From positions 97,200-161,199 of the forward strand of contig KN880463.1 of NCBI GenBank assembly GCA_000934385.1: a stretch of DNA of 64,000 nt, written 5' to 3'. A model generated the notes under the pieces. The model saw only the letters and a program-made list of their open reading frames with translations, did not search any database and was not told the DNA's origin. A program made the position numbers and the translations under genes. Below are positions 12,856 to 24,792 of this stretch, one piece after another. This stretch comes from Cylindrobasidium torrendii FP15055 ss-10 (lineage: Eukaryota > Basidiomycota > Agaricomycetes > Agaricales > Physalacriaceae). How positions within the stretch are numbered: the stretch's first letter is position 1; each line of letters starts with the position of its first letter.

Positions 12856-15800
12856 CTACCACGCATCCCTATCAAATCTCTCCAAAACCGCCGTCGAATC
12901 CTCTACGTCTTTCTGCGCCTTTTTCCGCATATAAAAAATTGGGCAATCCTTGCTCGAGCAGATGACTTCTTGATGCAACGATCCTTGACACCGCTGGCAC
13001 TGTGTCCACAACCGCGAGTACCGCACCTGCATATTCGATGTCGTCGCCACTTGCCTTTGATACAGCTCTCCGATCCTTGGGCGACAATTCTTACATACCG
13101 CACCGTCTGCGCACGCTTGTGAGAATTCGACGAGCCTGAAATGGAGACGGAACGCACTCTTATTTGCGCCTTTCATCTCGGTTTTGCACCCCAAGCACGT
13201 AATCGTCTTCACCGCAAAACGCATAAGCCCGCCCACAGTCGGCGTCGCAATCTGTATCGTTCGCGTATGATCACCAGACACTGTCATCCAAATAAGCATA
13301 AAACCCCAAGCCTCTCGACAAGGACACGCACACAACGAATTTGCAGTACTCCCCATAATCGGCTCGAAAATCCTCATCAACGGTTTGGACAGCTGATTTT
13401 CCAGGTAATATCGTGTGTCGATGGGAATGTTGTTCTCCAAGACATACAATGGGTCTTCCGACTTTTCGTATGCCGCCGCGCCCTTGATGCCCTTGATAAT
13501 GACATACGCAACACGGTCGCCCAGTGCAGGCGCCGAGCCTGCATCCCGCTGCTTCATCCGCTTGGCCAACTCGACATGCGCCTGCTTTCCTTCGTAGTCC
13601 ACCTTAGAGAGTGCCTTGGTGATTACCAGTTGGGACATATCCACTTTGTTTTGTAAGAGATCTGAAATCATTCCCTTGGTATACCTAGAGGCGTCATAGT
13701 CAGTGTGATCCAAAGAGGGCAAGTCGAAGTCGTACTCCTCTGCACCGCGAACGTCCCGGTCAATAAGCATCTTGTGCAAGCATGTCTCAATCACCGTCGA
13801 CACCAAGCGACAATTATCTCGCCGAACGGTCTGCATCGACACCATAAGTTGCGTCCCATCGTCATGAGAGGAATGGCAACACACCTCAATCCCCTTCGAA
13901 TCCATCTTGTCGTACTTCTCCGTCTTTGTCCAATACAGCCCAGCATACCGCTTCTTGCTGATGAGCAGATACGGGAAATACACCTTCTCGAACTCGAGCT
14001 TGATGGGCTTCACAAACTTTGCTGTCACAATATCCGCCGCCTCCGCCCCAAGCTCCATCACCTTCGCCAAGTCATTTGGCCCGAATTTCACCATGACTGA
14101 ATCGGTATCTCCATAGATGACCTGCGCGTCGTGCTCGTATCCGTTCCCTGTCGAGTAGTATGCCTCCACTTCCTATTCTCAAATGAGAAATCGGTGATGA
14201 AATTGTGACCGATGAACCCACCGACTTGGTCTTTTCAATCATTTGGCGACCATACGACGTGACACTCGACGAGATAGCCAAACAAGGTAGCTTCCCAATC
14301 GTCGCACCCGTGAAGCCATACACAGAGTTCGCGCTGATCTAGAACGCAGTGTAAGCTTTGGAAATAGATCAGGAAATCCAAACCCATACCTTGAGCGCCA
14401 ACTGCCGACCATCCAACACCGCACGTTTGAAAGGGTCTGTCTCCTTCTTCAAATCCGCCTTGGCTCTCTTCCGGGCAGAAATCAAATCCTCCAGGACAGC
14501 AGGCAAAAGCCCTTTGCGGTGCTTCGCGGAAACGAAGAAATCTACACACTCGCTCAACATCTGGTTCAATGCCACAAAACGGCGCACACACCATTGTTTG
14601 GGGTCTGTATGTAATCTTCGTCCTTCACCCAAGATCTGCAAGGGGACTTATTATCCTCCTCCTGCCTCAGCACCTTGGGATCCAAAAGCGTTGTATAGCA
14701 AAGGTTGTGCGCCATCATGATTGAGGGGTATAGCGAACTGAAATCGAGTGTCGCGATGGGCACGTCGTAGTACCCCTTCTCCGGTTCAATGACGGTCGCT
14801 CCCTCGTACTGGTCGTCCGAACCTGATAGAATATGTCAGTGACCAAGATAAGAACAATGTAACATGTCCGTACCTTCTCCCTTCAGCGCGGGAATGAGAT
14901 AGTTTTCGTGGTTTGCCCGCCTATACAGCTGCGACAAGACCTTGATAGACTGTCCACGTGAAAGAAGGTAGTTGAATGGAACGCCTGTGACACGGGACAT
15001 CTCAATGTAGTTAACAAAGCACATTAGTTTGTCAAGTAGTCGTTGCGGAAGGTAGGCATCCTGGTCAACCTAATCAGTACAATGGCATCAACTTTGGACC
15101 AACTGCGTACCTTCAAACAGTACACGGCTAGACGTCTACGTGACTCTGGCGAGCCATTCTGGAGCTCAGTGATAACCGAATGATGGACATCCTCTTTTTG
15201 CTCGCCAAGAAATTGGGCGCAGACGGCGTTGAGACTGTAACTGCGCAGCTTGTGTTCTCGTTGCATGTACTGGAGCAAATCGAGCTGAAGGCGACCGTCA
15301 AGCGGCGTTTCTTTCGAGTCTCGCTGACCATACGCTTTCGACGAGAAGTGGGTATCTTTCACTCTTGTCTCCGTGTCTACACGACTTTGTCAGCCTTCAA
15401 TGTGGTGCAACTGACTGGTTACAAACTCCGTAGGCGGCCGAGGAAGGGGAAGGTTTTCAAGCCAAGAGCTTTGGCACGGTCCAGGAGATATGGGAAATCG
15501 AAGCCGGCGATGTTGTATCCTATCACTACGTCGGGGTCAACCTCCTCAACGAAATCTCGCCACTTTTGAAGCAAGACCTTCTCGTCCTTAGATGAGATAA
15601 CTTGACTGCCAACAATGTGCGAACAGTCTTGAAGAGTGAAGACGTTGCGTACGAAAGGTTGGGACTCGCCTACAGAGGTCAATGTCTAATTGGAAGGGGC
15701 CTGCAGGATACATACCTTGGCGAGTGACCATGTTCGCGATTTGGATGACTGGATCCTTGTCTGCTTCTGGGAAAATACCCTTGCGCCCCGCACACTCGAT

Positions 15801-16958
15801 ATCGAAGCTGAGGATACGTAACGGAGCAACCTTGGACCATTCTCCGTCTGGGGGTAAAGATTCAAATGCCTTCCAGCTGTGCATCATGAGTTATGTTTCA
15901 AGCGTTTACAGCAGAAACGTACTCCATTCGAAGTTCTATTTGACAATGGGATACCTTCTCTTTGCCAGTGAGGATCGTGTACTTTCCCTTCAAACATTTG
16001 ATCCAGTTCATGCCCAAGACGCCAGTGTCAATCATGAAGCGGAGTGGAAAGACAATGTTGCTCTCGTATGTTTGGTAACCAGTGCCCTCCTGATTGACGA
16101 AAAGACCTTGAAAATCGCATTGATTCTTTTCAAAGAGACGTGGATATCAAATTATGGTTAGACTGGAACATACGTAGAAGCAAATTCACGTATCTCGAAC
16201 TTTAGGCAGGTTTCTTGGTGTATTGATGGTGATTTTGAGGAAATGCGCGCGCTGGGCAACAGTATATCCCCAGAGACTGTGCTTCTTGACGGCCTCCACT
16301 TTCACGACAACTCCGGATTCTACATGATCCTACACGGCGTGTCAGAGCACTTGCGAGGGGAATGGTAGTGTATACGGACGTTGAGGAATTCGCAAAACTC
16401 GTCGAGTTGCCCGACGGGATCGTGCTTTGTTGGGTTCCCTGGCTCGATATGCGGCAGTCTAAAGCCTCTTGGGCATGCAACATAGAAGTATGGCAGGAAG
16501 TTGTTGACATGGGCAAGAACACTGTTCCCATTCTATTGAGAAGATGAACATTTGACTGCATGAATTGGGGCCATAGCGCACCTCTGTGACTCCATATAAT
16601 CTAAGCGTGGGTACTCCACTCATCCCATACGCGTCCTCAACGTCTATCTGCTGGAAAACTTGCGAATCATAAGCGCCTTGTCCACTTAAGAGAACTGCCA
16701 CGCACAGAAGTCTTCTTCCTTTGGGTCGAATTTTGGTACTGGCGGTCGCGGCCACTGATCAGAGCCTCCTTCAGCGTCTATGGACGTGTAAGCAACAACA
16801 CCTCAAGGGCATTTCGTAGACCATGCACCTGTCTTCTCGCCTACTTCGTCCTTCAATCGCGCCAGTACGTCCGCAAATGAAGGTCCCTGAGATGGCTGTG
16901 ACCCTTGTGAGGGGGCATTTCCTGTTCTACGCTTCTTTGCCTCGCGTCCGTCGTCCAT
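12856..16958 (-). CDS. POL3: DNA polymerase delta catalytic subunit
   Basis: Lagging-strand replicative B-family polymerase with 3'-5' exonuclease. I place the start ATG at 16958 ([13 protein letters not shown], a nuclear-localisation-like run). Small exons then give [17 protein letters not shown] and, across introns, [16 protein letters not shown] joined to [14 protein letters not shown]. Exo I is visible as [11 protein letters not shown] (about 15810), Exo II as [16 protein letters not shown] (about 15500), polymerase motif A as [14 protein letters not shown] (about 14730), motif B near [15 protein letters not shown] (about 14300) and motif C as [12 protein letters not shown] (about 14100). 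The C-terminus has both Cys clusters: CysA (CLGCKT...VCKNC) and CysB (CQRCQG...CSSKDC), the latter the known Fe-S ligand site. About a dozen introns; the protein looks intact. Confidence 0.95.
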
Positions 16959-17288
16959 GTCCGCCGCGTCTCTGCAGTGAACATCATCAGGCGACGGGTC
17001 TCCAATTTGAAACGGTCACACACCGTGTGCGGACCAATGACACGTCCTCCTTCTTTATCGCCATGATGATTGTAAACGGAAGAGTTGCAGTACACAAGTT
17101 AGCGTGACAGTGGGAGGAGGCGCGCCGGATCCACTGACACGGTTTTGTCATCAACCGATCGTGACAGAGTCGCGATCAGGCGTCAGGCAGTGGCACCGTG
17201 GTGACCAGCCAGTGGTGTGCAGGGCATTGTTTCGATAATGATTACGAACGAGTATATGGGATGTAGCGCAAGTATGTATAGGTATACA
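16959..17288. other. Intergenic, 330 bp
   Basis: Promoter side of POL3 and 3' end of the VMS1 gene, both on the minus strand. No further gene is seen. Confidence 0.4.
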
Positions 17289-19367
17289 TCACCTCTTCAC
17301 TGGTGCCATCCTGGCCTCTGCTGCTCTCGCACGTCTCTCGCGCTCAATCCTGGCCCTCATCTCAGGTGTGAGCCCCATCACAGCTTCAGCCGCACCAGAC
17401 CCACCGCCCAGCTTCTGTGGCCCACTTGTGGCAGCCTTTGGTGTCCGCACTGGTGTTGACTCTGGCTCGGCTATCGTCACCGTCTTCTTCTCCTTCTCCC
17501 TCTCCTTGAGCTTGTCCTTGAGGCCTTTGCGCCTGGTCTTCTTCTTTTCCTCTCTCTCTTCCTCCATCTCTTTGCTCAATGCACTAGGTATCTTTCCAGC
17601 ACCAAACCAGTCCCACCAGTCTGTATGCTCTCCAGCGACACGCCTGAAGGTATCACGGATATTCCGACTTGCAGAGAGGTCGTATGCTGTGCGCCGTATT
17701 GATGGCTCCGCTGTACCATCCTGTTGTGAAGTAACCTCGAGCGTAGGGTTTGCGCGCGCCTCTTCCAGCAACCACCGGACAATGTCTTCTTGATCAGCCG
17801 CTGCTGCAACTTGCAGAAGGGTGCCGTATCGTTCTCCTGCCCAGTCTGGTATCGTCGTATCCACTCCACCTAAGCCCTGGCCATATTTCTCCCAGAAACT
17901 CCTTATCGCATCTACTTTTCCTTTGTGCAACATCTCCAGAAGCCGTTCCCAGCGATCGCGTAGTAGCTCTTCTTCTTTCGAGAGGACAGGTGCCTTGTCT
18001 TTTTCTTTTACAACGGGTGCCGGGGCCGGTGTTGGGATGGCCTTGGGTTTGGGCAGGGACGCAAGGTATGCCTCGTCTTGCTCTCGCAAAGCGTCTTCTG
18101 TCAGATGTGAGACCTTGACGCGGACAAGTTCGTTCAAACAGCGAGTGAGCTCTGCTTGCGTCTAGGCGAAGTGAGCAAGTGAATGCATCATAAAGCTCTA
18201 CAACTCACGGGTCTGCGAGTGGGGAAAGGGAATGTCCTAAGGCGACTGTCTGTTTTGGATATTGCAGAACCCTCGTAGTCCATGAAGATCTTGCGATTGG
18301 GAACACTGGCTCGAATCCATATCCGTTCGACATCTCCAATATCGTCTTTCCATTCCTCTATAAGGCCACGGATATCCTACACCAGGTCAGAATACACAAC
18401 AAGCAGGTGAACAATCACGCACATCTCTCAGGGCCATTTCACCATACCGACGAAGCATAGCACCAGCACTGACTGCTTTCGTTTTCGCATTGTCGTTCGT
18501 TCCCTGCGAACCACCTTGCTTTCGACGCGCTACGCAAGGTCAGAATGGAGGATATCTGTGCTATGATGCACGCACTGGTGTAGCGGTGAAATGTCTTGTG
18601 TCGCAATACTTCGATCTCTGGCTTCGGGCCCTTCTGCGACTTCTTCCCAGTCAACGTACTGGATGCAACCTTTTCATCATCCGCTATAGCCACACGGACA
18701 ATAGCACCAGCAAAATGGCCTCCAGCTGTCATGAACAATGCCCATGTCCGTTCTGTAGGGGAAGATTGCATCGCCTTGAGTTCACGGAGATAGTCCGTCT
18801 GGCCAGCTGGAAAGACCATACGGTATATGCCAATCTGAGTGGAAGGAGGGGAGTGAAACCATGTCAAAGCAGTCACAGGCGCAGCCCTAGCTTCTTCTTC
18901 TGGTGAATTGGGACGCGCGGCACGCTTGTTCTTGCTGACAAGGGCATTGACTGCATCGGAGTCATCACTTTCGTCGGAAGAGGATTCTGAGCCGGAGAGG
19001 GAATCATCTAGGGCTGAGTAGCGATGTTTAGCATAGTGTAGATATTAAAGATAATGGGGGACGAACTGTCTACAAGTTTCGCGAAGTCTGCCTCAGATAC
19101 GGCGGCATGGCCATTAAGGCGAGTCTTGACATTGTAGCGGTGCCAGTCTGACCGGTAATGGCTTCGTTGTTCTTCAGTATCTTGAAATACCGCGCCGTTG
19201 CATATATTACATGCTCTTGATCCAAGACCGTTGGTGGTGGGGCCAAGTTTAGTAGCAATAGGCTTGGGCGATGGGGATCTAGGTCTTGATGGTTCGTTGA
19301 CCAAGTGCCTTGGCGTGAGAGTTTCCAGCAGCTCGGAAGGAAGCGAGAAAATATGATAGCTCTGCAT
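17289..19367 (-). CDS. VMS1: Vms1/ANKZF1-type peptidyl-tRNA hydrolase
   Basis: Ribosome-quality-control factor that releases stalled nascent chains from 60S-tRNA complexes; also linked to Cdc48 and mitochondria in yeast. The start ATG at 19367 gives MQSYHIFSLPSELLETLTP. Next comes a C2H2 finger (CNICNGAVFQDTEEQRSHY...H, about 19200). The VLRF1 domain follows with FHRYT and, after an intron, RRKQGGSQGTNDNAK (about 18500), which holds the catalytic GGSQ glutamine, then AGAMLRRYGE. The C-terminal half has ankyrin-like YGTLLQVAAAADQEDIVRWL (about 17830) and a long Lys/Glu-rich coiled coil with VCP-interacting-motif-like RARIERERRARAAEARM just before the stop. All expected domains are present in order. 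Confidence 0.9.
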
Positions 19368-19517
19368 TACCGGCAGGTTTTTTGGGTGCCCGTGGTGGAA
19401 TATAGACAAGATGAGCACGGCGGACTCAACACCGCGGCACCGATAGAAAGATCGGGCCGATGCTCCGTAAATGCACAGTGCTTGATGGTGCGAAGATCGC
19501 GTCGTCAAACCACCACC
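19368..19517. promoter_or_regulatory. Short divergent promoter, VMS1 / phosphomannomutase
   Basis: Only 150 bp separate the two ATGs, so the core promoters probably overlap. No strong TATA box is visible. Confidence 0.45.
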
Positions 19518-20610
19518 ATGGCCTATACCGATTTCTCTTCGCGTCCGTCCAAGAAGCTCGTGCTGTTCGATGTTGACGGCACGCTGACGCCGGCTCGTCA
19601 GGTCTGCCCTCGCCTCCCCGCTTTACGTCCATCGCGTTCTGAGCTCTGCAGGACGTGACGCTGGAAGTCATCGAAACACTGGCCGCGCTGCGCAAGAAGG
19701 TCGTCATTGGATTTGTCGGGGGATCTGATTTCGTCAAAATCTCTGAGCAACTTACTTGGAAGGGTAGCGATGGTATGTCTTCCAGCTACCTGCCTTATGC
19801 TCCATCCACACTGACTTTCTCAGTCAGGGATGATTTCGACTACGCATTTGCAGAGAACGGCCTGACTGCGTACAAGCTTGGAAAAGAGCTCCAGTCTCAA
19901 TCCTTTATCAAATTCATTGGCGAAGAGAAGTACAAAAAGATGGTCAACTTTATTCTGCACTACCTCGCCGATTTGGATGTGCCCATCAAGCGGTACGGGC
20001 ACCTTCCATTTTCCCTCCTGTGCTTATCATCGACATTCGCAGAGGGACCTTCATCGAGTTCCGCAATGGCATGATCAACGTCAGCCCAATCGGCCGTAAT
20101 GCAACGTTCGTCCTTACACTTCAACGACATTTCCCCCATCCTAATTTCTCTCACAGACAGAAAGAACGCGACGAGTTCGCTGAATATGACAAGGTTGATT
20201 CAGTTCAACCCGTTCGAGCAAGTATTGAGCCCGACCTGTAGACTGCGCGTGTCCGCGAAACGTTTGTTAAGGTCATGCGAGAAAAGTTCGCCGACTACGG
20301 CCTCACTTTTTCCATTGGCGGTCAAATATCGTTCGATGTCTTCCCGAACGGCTGGGACAAGACCTACGCGCTGCGCCATGTCGAGGACGAAGGCTTCGAG
20401 GAGATTCATTTCTTTGGTGACAAAACTACTAAGGTGCGCGAACACTCTTACATCTCCTTCCATGGAGCACGCGTACTCGGGGATCCTCTGACTGTCATCT
20501 AGGGTGGGAACGACTATGAGCTTTTCGCCGACCCGCGCACAATCGGCCACACGGTTACCAGCCCGAGTGATACTATCAAGCAGCTCAAAGAACTTTTCCT
20601 GGAAGTATAG
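19518..20610 (+). CDS. SEC53: Phosphomannomutase (Sec53/PMM family)
   Basis: Interconverts mannose-6-phosphate and mannose-1-phosphate, feeding GDP-mannose for N-glycans, O-mannosylation and GPI anchors; cytosolic. The start ATG at 19518 lies in CACCATGGCC context. HAD-superfamily motif [10 protein letters not shown] sits at residues 16-25 with the nucleophilic Asp. Later landmarks are [45 protein letters not shown] (substrate-binding, about 20060), [19 protein letters not shown] and IHFFGDKTT, then GGNDYELF. Five or so short introns. The protein ends QLKELFLEV. Full length and intact. Confidence 0.95.
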
Positions 20611-20871
20611 AAGTGTACTGTCACGTTTGAAATGTAGAACATGGGTTGAAATAGATTGGAAGGAAACCATTTTGGATGTATGGGCATTTGTTCCGTTGTC
20701 TAACAAGAGGTCACCTCCTCGGAATTAGTCAACAGTTCTAACCCGCCTGAATCATAGTGAATAGAACCATTGAAGTATGTTGATTGACGCCGCCTATGAA
20801 GCCTATACCGTGGGAAGCTCGATCGGTTTCGATCACGAGCGCGACGCGCTGAGTTGCTTGAGCCTCTCACC

Positions 20872-22063
20872 ATGACCTCCATCCACGAGTTATTAGGAAA
20901 AATCCTGAATGACGAAGACATCAATATAACAGAAGACGTCTACATGAAGCTATGCAAAGTGACTATGATTGACAAGGTCATGGACTGTGAGAAGAAGCAA
21001 TGTGACGCGGTGCTTGTATGCTGGTATACAGCTTTGACAGTAAGTCGATTTAGTCTCCTCTGTTTCTGGCTTCGATTGTGGTTAGCATATTGTCAGCGAG
21101 CATATAGCGCCAGCTGGGGACCCTGCAGTCAACAAGCCCAACGGCGCCCAGCCGAGGAAGTCCAAAAACGAACACAAGAAGCAGCGCACAAACGTAGGTG
21201 CTTCAGTGATACACAGCTGTGCTCGGTGCTCAATGAACCAGTCAGCGAAGGGCTACAAATGCGGCCTTCGAAACTGCCATACTAGCAGCGTCACCTTTGC
21301 GGACAAGAGTGAATTCTATGAACATGTTCGCGTAAAGCACATGGGAAACCTCGCCGCCCTCATATGTCCCTTAAATAGCTGCCACACCACTGGGAAAAAA
21401 GAAAGCGAAATGCGGAAACACTTTCGCGCCAAACACCTAGACCTCCTCGATACCCCGTATTCTTATGAATCTCGTCGATTCCGACCCACCTTCGCCCGTG
21501 CAGATTATAATCTCACAGACGCGCCCCCACCACTGCCTACAACGTATACCCCAGGAATACTCATACTTCCAGAGTTGGAGCTGCCTGCAGCGAAGCCACG
21601 ACCTTCAACGCCCCCGAATGCACATGCTGGGCCATCTATATACTCGCAAACACCTCGGTCGCCTGCGAAAAGCCAGCGTGCGCTTACACGCGAAGGCTCT
21701 GACTCCCCTGAACCACCCGAACTGGATGACTTTGCTGACCGCGGCCGCATTGACGACCTCGATGCAGTGGCGCGCTTAGCGCAGGTTCGCGAACGGTCAG
21801 CGTTCCCGCTGCTGGACGTATCACGCCCGCCACCGCTTCCTGCAAGAGTGGCGACATTTTCAGAGAGAGACGTCCCACAGACGAATTTCTATCCGGCATA
21901 TAAACAGATGATTGACGAGAAGGTACCGCTGGTGAAGGTTGGCTCGGAGCTCAAGGTCGAAGTGAAGGATGATTCAATGTTGCAGAAGAGTGGGGGTGTG
22001 AGTGGGGATGCTTCTATAGCGAGTTCGAGGAGGGCGTCGGCCACACCAGCGAGCCAACGGTAG
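20872..22063 (+). CDS. C2H2-like zinc-finger protein, function unknown
   Basis: The start ATG at 20872 gives MTSIHELLGKILNDED. Exon 1 ends at ...YTALT before GTAAGT (about 21041); exon 2 (HIVSEHIAPAGD...KKQRTN) joins, after a 48 nt intron, to SAKGYKCGLRNCHTSS. Two fingers follow: C-x4-C...H-x4-H (KCGLRNC...EHVRVKH) and CPLNSCH...HFRAKH. The rest is Pro/Ser-rich and disordered (PPPLPTTYTPG, PRPSTPPNAHAGP), ending ATPASQR. This could be a transcription factor or an RNA-binding protein; I do not recognise the family. Confidence 0.65.
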
Positions 22064-22977
22064 CCTTGGCCCCTGGCATTTGTGGTTGGAGATCAACTAA
22101 TGTCAGGCTCAGTTCTATGTATAATGTACTGATAGATAGCCAATCCAGACTAGTATTGATCAACAGTGCTGTTTATAAGCTGTATGCCACATGAGCTCGG
22201 CAACCTAAGACGAAGTTGGTCTCCTTCCTTCGCTATCCATGCTTCCTATCTTATTTAATATGTGAAATGACATGTCGATTAATATGCAAATAAACAGGCC
22301 AATGTATTCTACCCCTACCATATTTTTCAAGCTCTCACAAGGAGCATCTATATAATGCACATGCTTCAGCAGCGTGTTCAAAACGAATCTGCCTGAAAGC
22401 AGTAGTTTGTGCTCTCTTTTTGATTTAGTGGTAGGCGCCTTCTCTAGCATTTCTCAATTCCGACTAAATTCTGGTGGTGGGGTCGATGCGGTCATGTGAT
22501 CGTGCGCGTTTCCGGCATTATGCCATCATGATCGCGAGAATAATGTGAGCTTGACCATGAACCACCGTCACCATCACCTCCTTCCCCCAACTTGTCTCAC
22601 GTAGTCCGCCTCTGGCACGGGATACGTTGAAGAAGCAAACGACTGGCACACTTAGGACGAACGGCAAGATACGATAAAACTCTTCACCTTCAAGGCTGTT
22701 GCGGACGCTTCGTATTTCGATCCCAGATCGCCTTCAAAGTCATCATAACAAAATATCGGCTGCTCCTCATTGTAGCGAGGACGGACGTGGCCCCATCCCA
22801 ACGCCAAGTCGTGTTCACAGTCTGTATATCACCTTCGCGCGCGAATGACCTGTTGTTTTCTATTATTCCGGCTTCGTATATCAATCAAATTCTCTCTGTG
22901 CTGAGGAAAAAGTGGGCGTGAATACTGAACGCATGCGCGACCCTCTTGGTATAGGTAAGCACCGGTACCTCCCAGTT
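22064..22977. other. Intergenic, 0.9 kb; weak ORF only
   Basis: The minus strand has an 81-codon frame (22205-22450) with one hydrophobic stretch (YIGLFICILIDMSFHIL). I could not link it to splice sites or a family. This marks the left edge of the accessory island. Confidence 0.3.
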
Positions 22978-22979
22978 CA

Positions 22980-24450
22980 TGGTTCAATCCCCAAATCCAC
23001 TTTTCCAGGGCGACGACAATGAAGCCAAAGAAAATCCATTAAAAGACGGGGACCATCAATTGCGTATGACTTGACATGTCGAAGCTTTACAGGAGCACAG
23101 AACGATGCAAATGACGGACTCCAACTCGACCATTGGTAGGGCGCTACAGCGCTCGATGGCCATGTCCTTCCCGAAAGCGCGTGTTCTTCGACATTCCCTT
23201 CATGTCTATCGACTTGACAGCGGCCCGAGCCGGGCTCGAGGGTTCCCAGAGTATCCGTGTTCGCGCTTGCTGACGGATATACGAAGACAGTCCATGACCA
23301 TCCTGACACTGCGAGGCCAATGCCAGTCTGGAAAGAGGATAAGGATAATGCACGATACTCACTTTTTCCGTGACAGAATCTTGAAGGGATCTGCTCCAAA
23401 AATGAACGAAGGTCAGCCTCTGCAATACAGAAAAAAGGCAATGGATGAGCGGGCGGGCGACATCCTGAACCTCGGCGTCCCGAGAAACATGACTCGCTGG
23501 AGGAAAGGATGGAGTGAGGGAACATTCACCAATTGCGCGCCCAAGGTATTCAGTCCCGATGTATGTGCACAGAGAAAAGGTAAGGTCAGCACGGAGGGCA
23601 ACAGGGAGAAGACGATGATAAAGCCAACCCATGCCCAAGCGTCCCCAGACGTGAACTGGCGCGATGAGGGAGGACGAGGGAGAGTGAATACTTACTTTTT
23701 CCGTGACCTTTCAGCGAACCCGCTGCTAAAATGGATGGAAGTCAACATCGGCGTATGAAGCAGGATCCAGAATGATTATGAGTGCGAACCCAGGCGTCCC
23801 CAGATTCACGACTCGCGGAGGAACGGAAGATGAGGAGGTAAGGAAACATTCACCGATTTTGCGATCCCAGAACTTTGATGCGAATTGTCTTGAGGGCATA
23901 TAGCGAGGGAGAGATCAGCGCAAAGCCATGCAAAGACAGTGGGAAATGCCAGCAACATCCAAGCGTCCTCAGACGTCACTTGACGGGATGGGAAAGGATG
24001 ATAAAGGATGCTCACCTTTTTCGCGACGCTTTTGAGGCGCTCACTGCGAAACAGGATGACAGTCAGCGTCGGTTGGCGAAAAGCAACAAAGACGAATGTG
24101 CGCTTGCTAATCTAAAACCCAGGCGTCCCTGGATTCAAAGCTCGCAGGGGAAGGGAAATGTAGGTCAGGAAACATTCACCGATTGGACCTGGACGACTAG
24201 GCAGATCTCGGTGTGGAGCAAGGACAGCTCGAGTTGACATAGAAAGAAGACAGTCAGCATTCGTTCAGGAAAACGAGAGGGGAGAACCGACACCTGAATC
24301 CAGGCGTCCCCGAAAACAGGCTGGCGGTTGGGGACGGATGAAGGGAAATGCTGAGCTGATTCCAGGCGTCCCCGGTCTCAGCCCAACGGAGCAGGAGGGG
24401 GCAGGACAAAGAACCAATTACTCACCAAACTGGCTTGGGCAGGATGAACG
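22980..24450 (-). repeat. Array of diverged exon/intron-like cassettes (two half-units, about 320 bp period)
   Basis: On the plus strand the core AGGCGTCCC recurs near 23476, 23788, 24121, 24302 and 24361. It alternates with AAGCGTCC[C/T]CAGACGT near 23638 and 23958. Each half-unit is about 160 bp, so like units are 310-335 bp apart. Read on the minus strand, each unit shows splice-like signals: donors GTGAATGTT[T/C]CC, GTGAGCATCC, GTAAGTATTC, GTGAGTATCG, and acceptor-like TTTTAGCAG or TTTCGCAG. Between them are small segments ending ...GGAAAAA or CGAAAAAG, echoing the LKSVFKR exon of the gene to the right. Two longer segments both begin with codons D-A-W and are hydrophobic. No continuous reading frame was found. 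Confidence 0.6.
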
Positions 24451-24539
24451 CGATGCACAGTCCGTGGAAAGGGTATACGACGGGGGGAAATTATAGGAGG
24501 AGATAGAGTATGGCGGGGCAGAATGTCCGGGTCAATGTC

Positions 24540-24604
24540 GGACGACGCGCTACAGACGATGGGTATCGAGAGATGGGAGGGTATGGTCGTCTAGCGCGTC
24601 GTCC
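24540..24604. repeat. Inverted repeat / hairpin with 13-bp perfect arms
   Basis: GGACGACGCGCTA at 24540-24552 is repeated exactly in reverse complement at 24592-24604. A further 5-bp pairing (GACGA/TCGTC) follows after a 2-nt bulge. It lies in the transcribed 3' region of the small gene on the minus strand and could fold in RNA. Confidence 0.75.
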
Positions 24605-24792
24605 TAGAGGGGTATAAGGAGAAAGGGGCGAAAACAGCAGAAAGGGATGCAGAAGCAGAGCCTAACGGCTTCCGCGTCGACGAAGAAGATTACAGCTGAC
24701 CAGCAGCATCGTATCTATCAAGAATGTCAGCATGGTACTTTTCGACGAGCAGCAGAGAGACACTTACGTCTGTCGTGACCGAAGCGCGTCTT

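Noticed and set aside
22950..22990. T-loop-like GGTTCAATCC suggesting a tRNA
   Set aside because: No matching stems, D-arm or acceptor could be paired around it.
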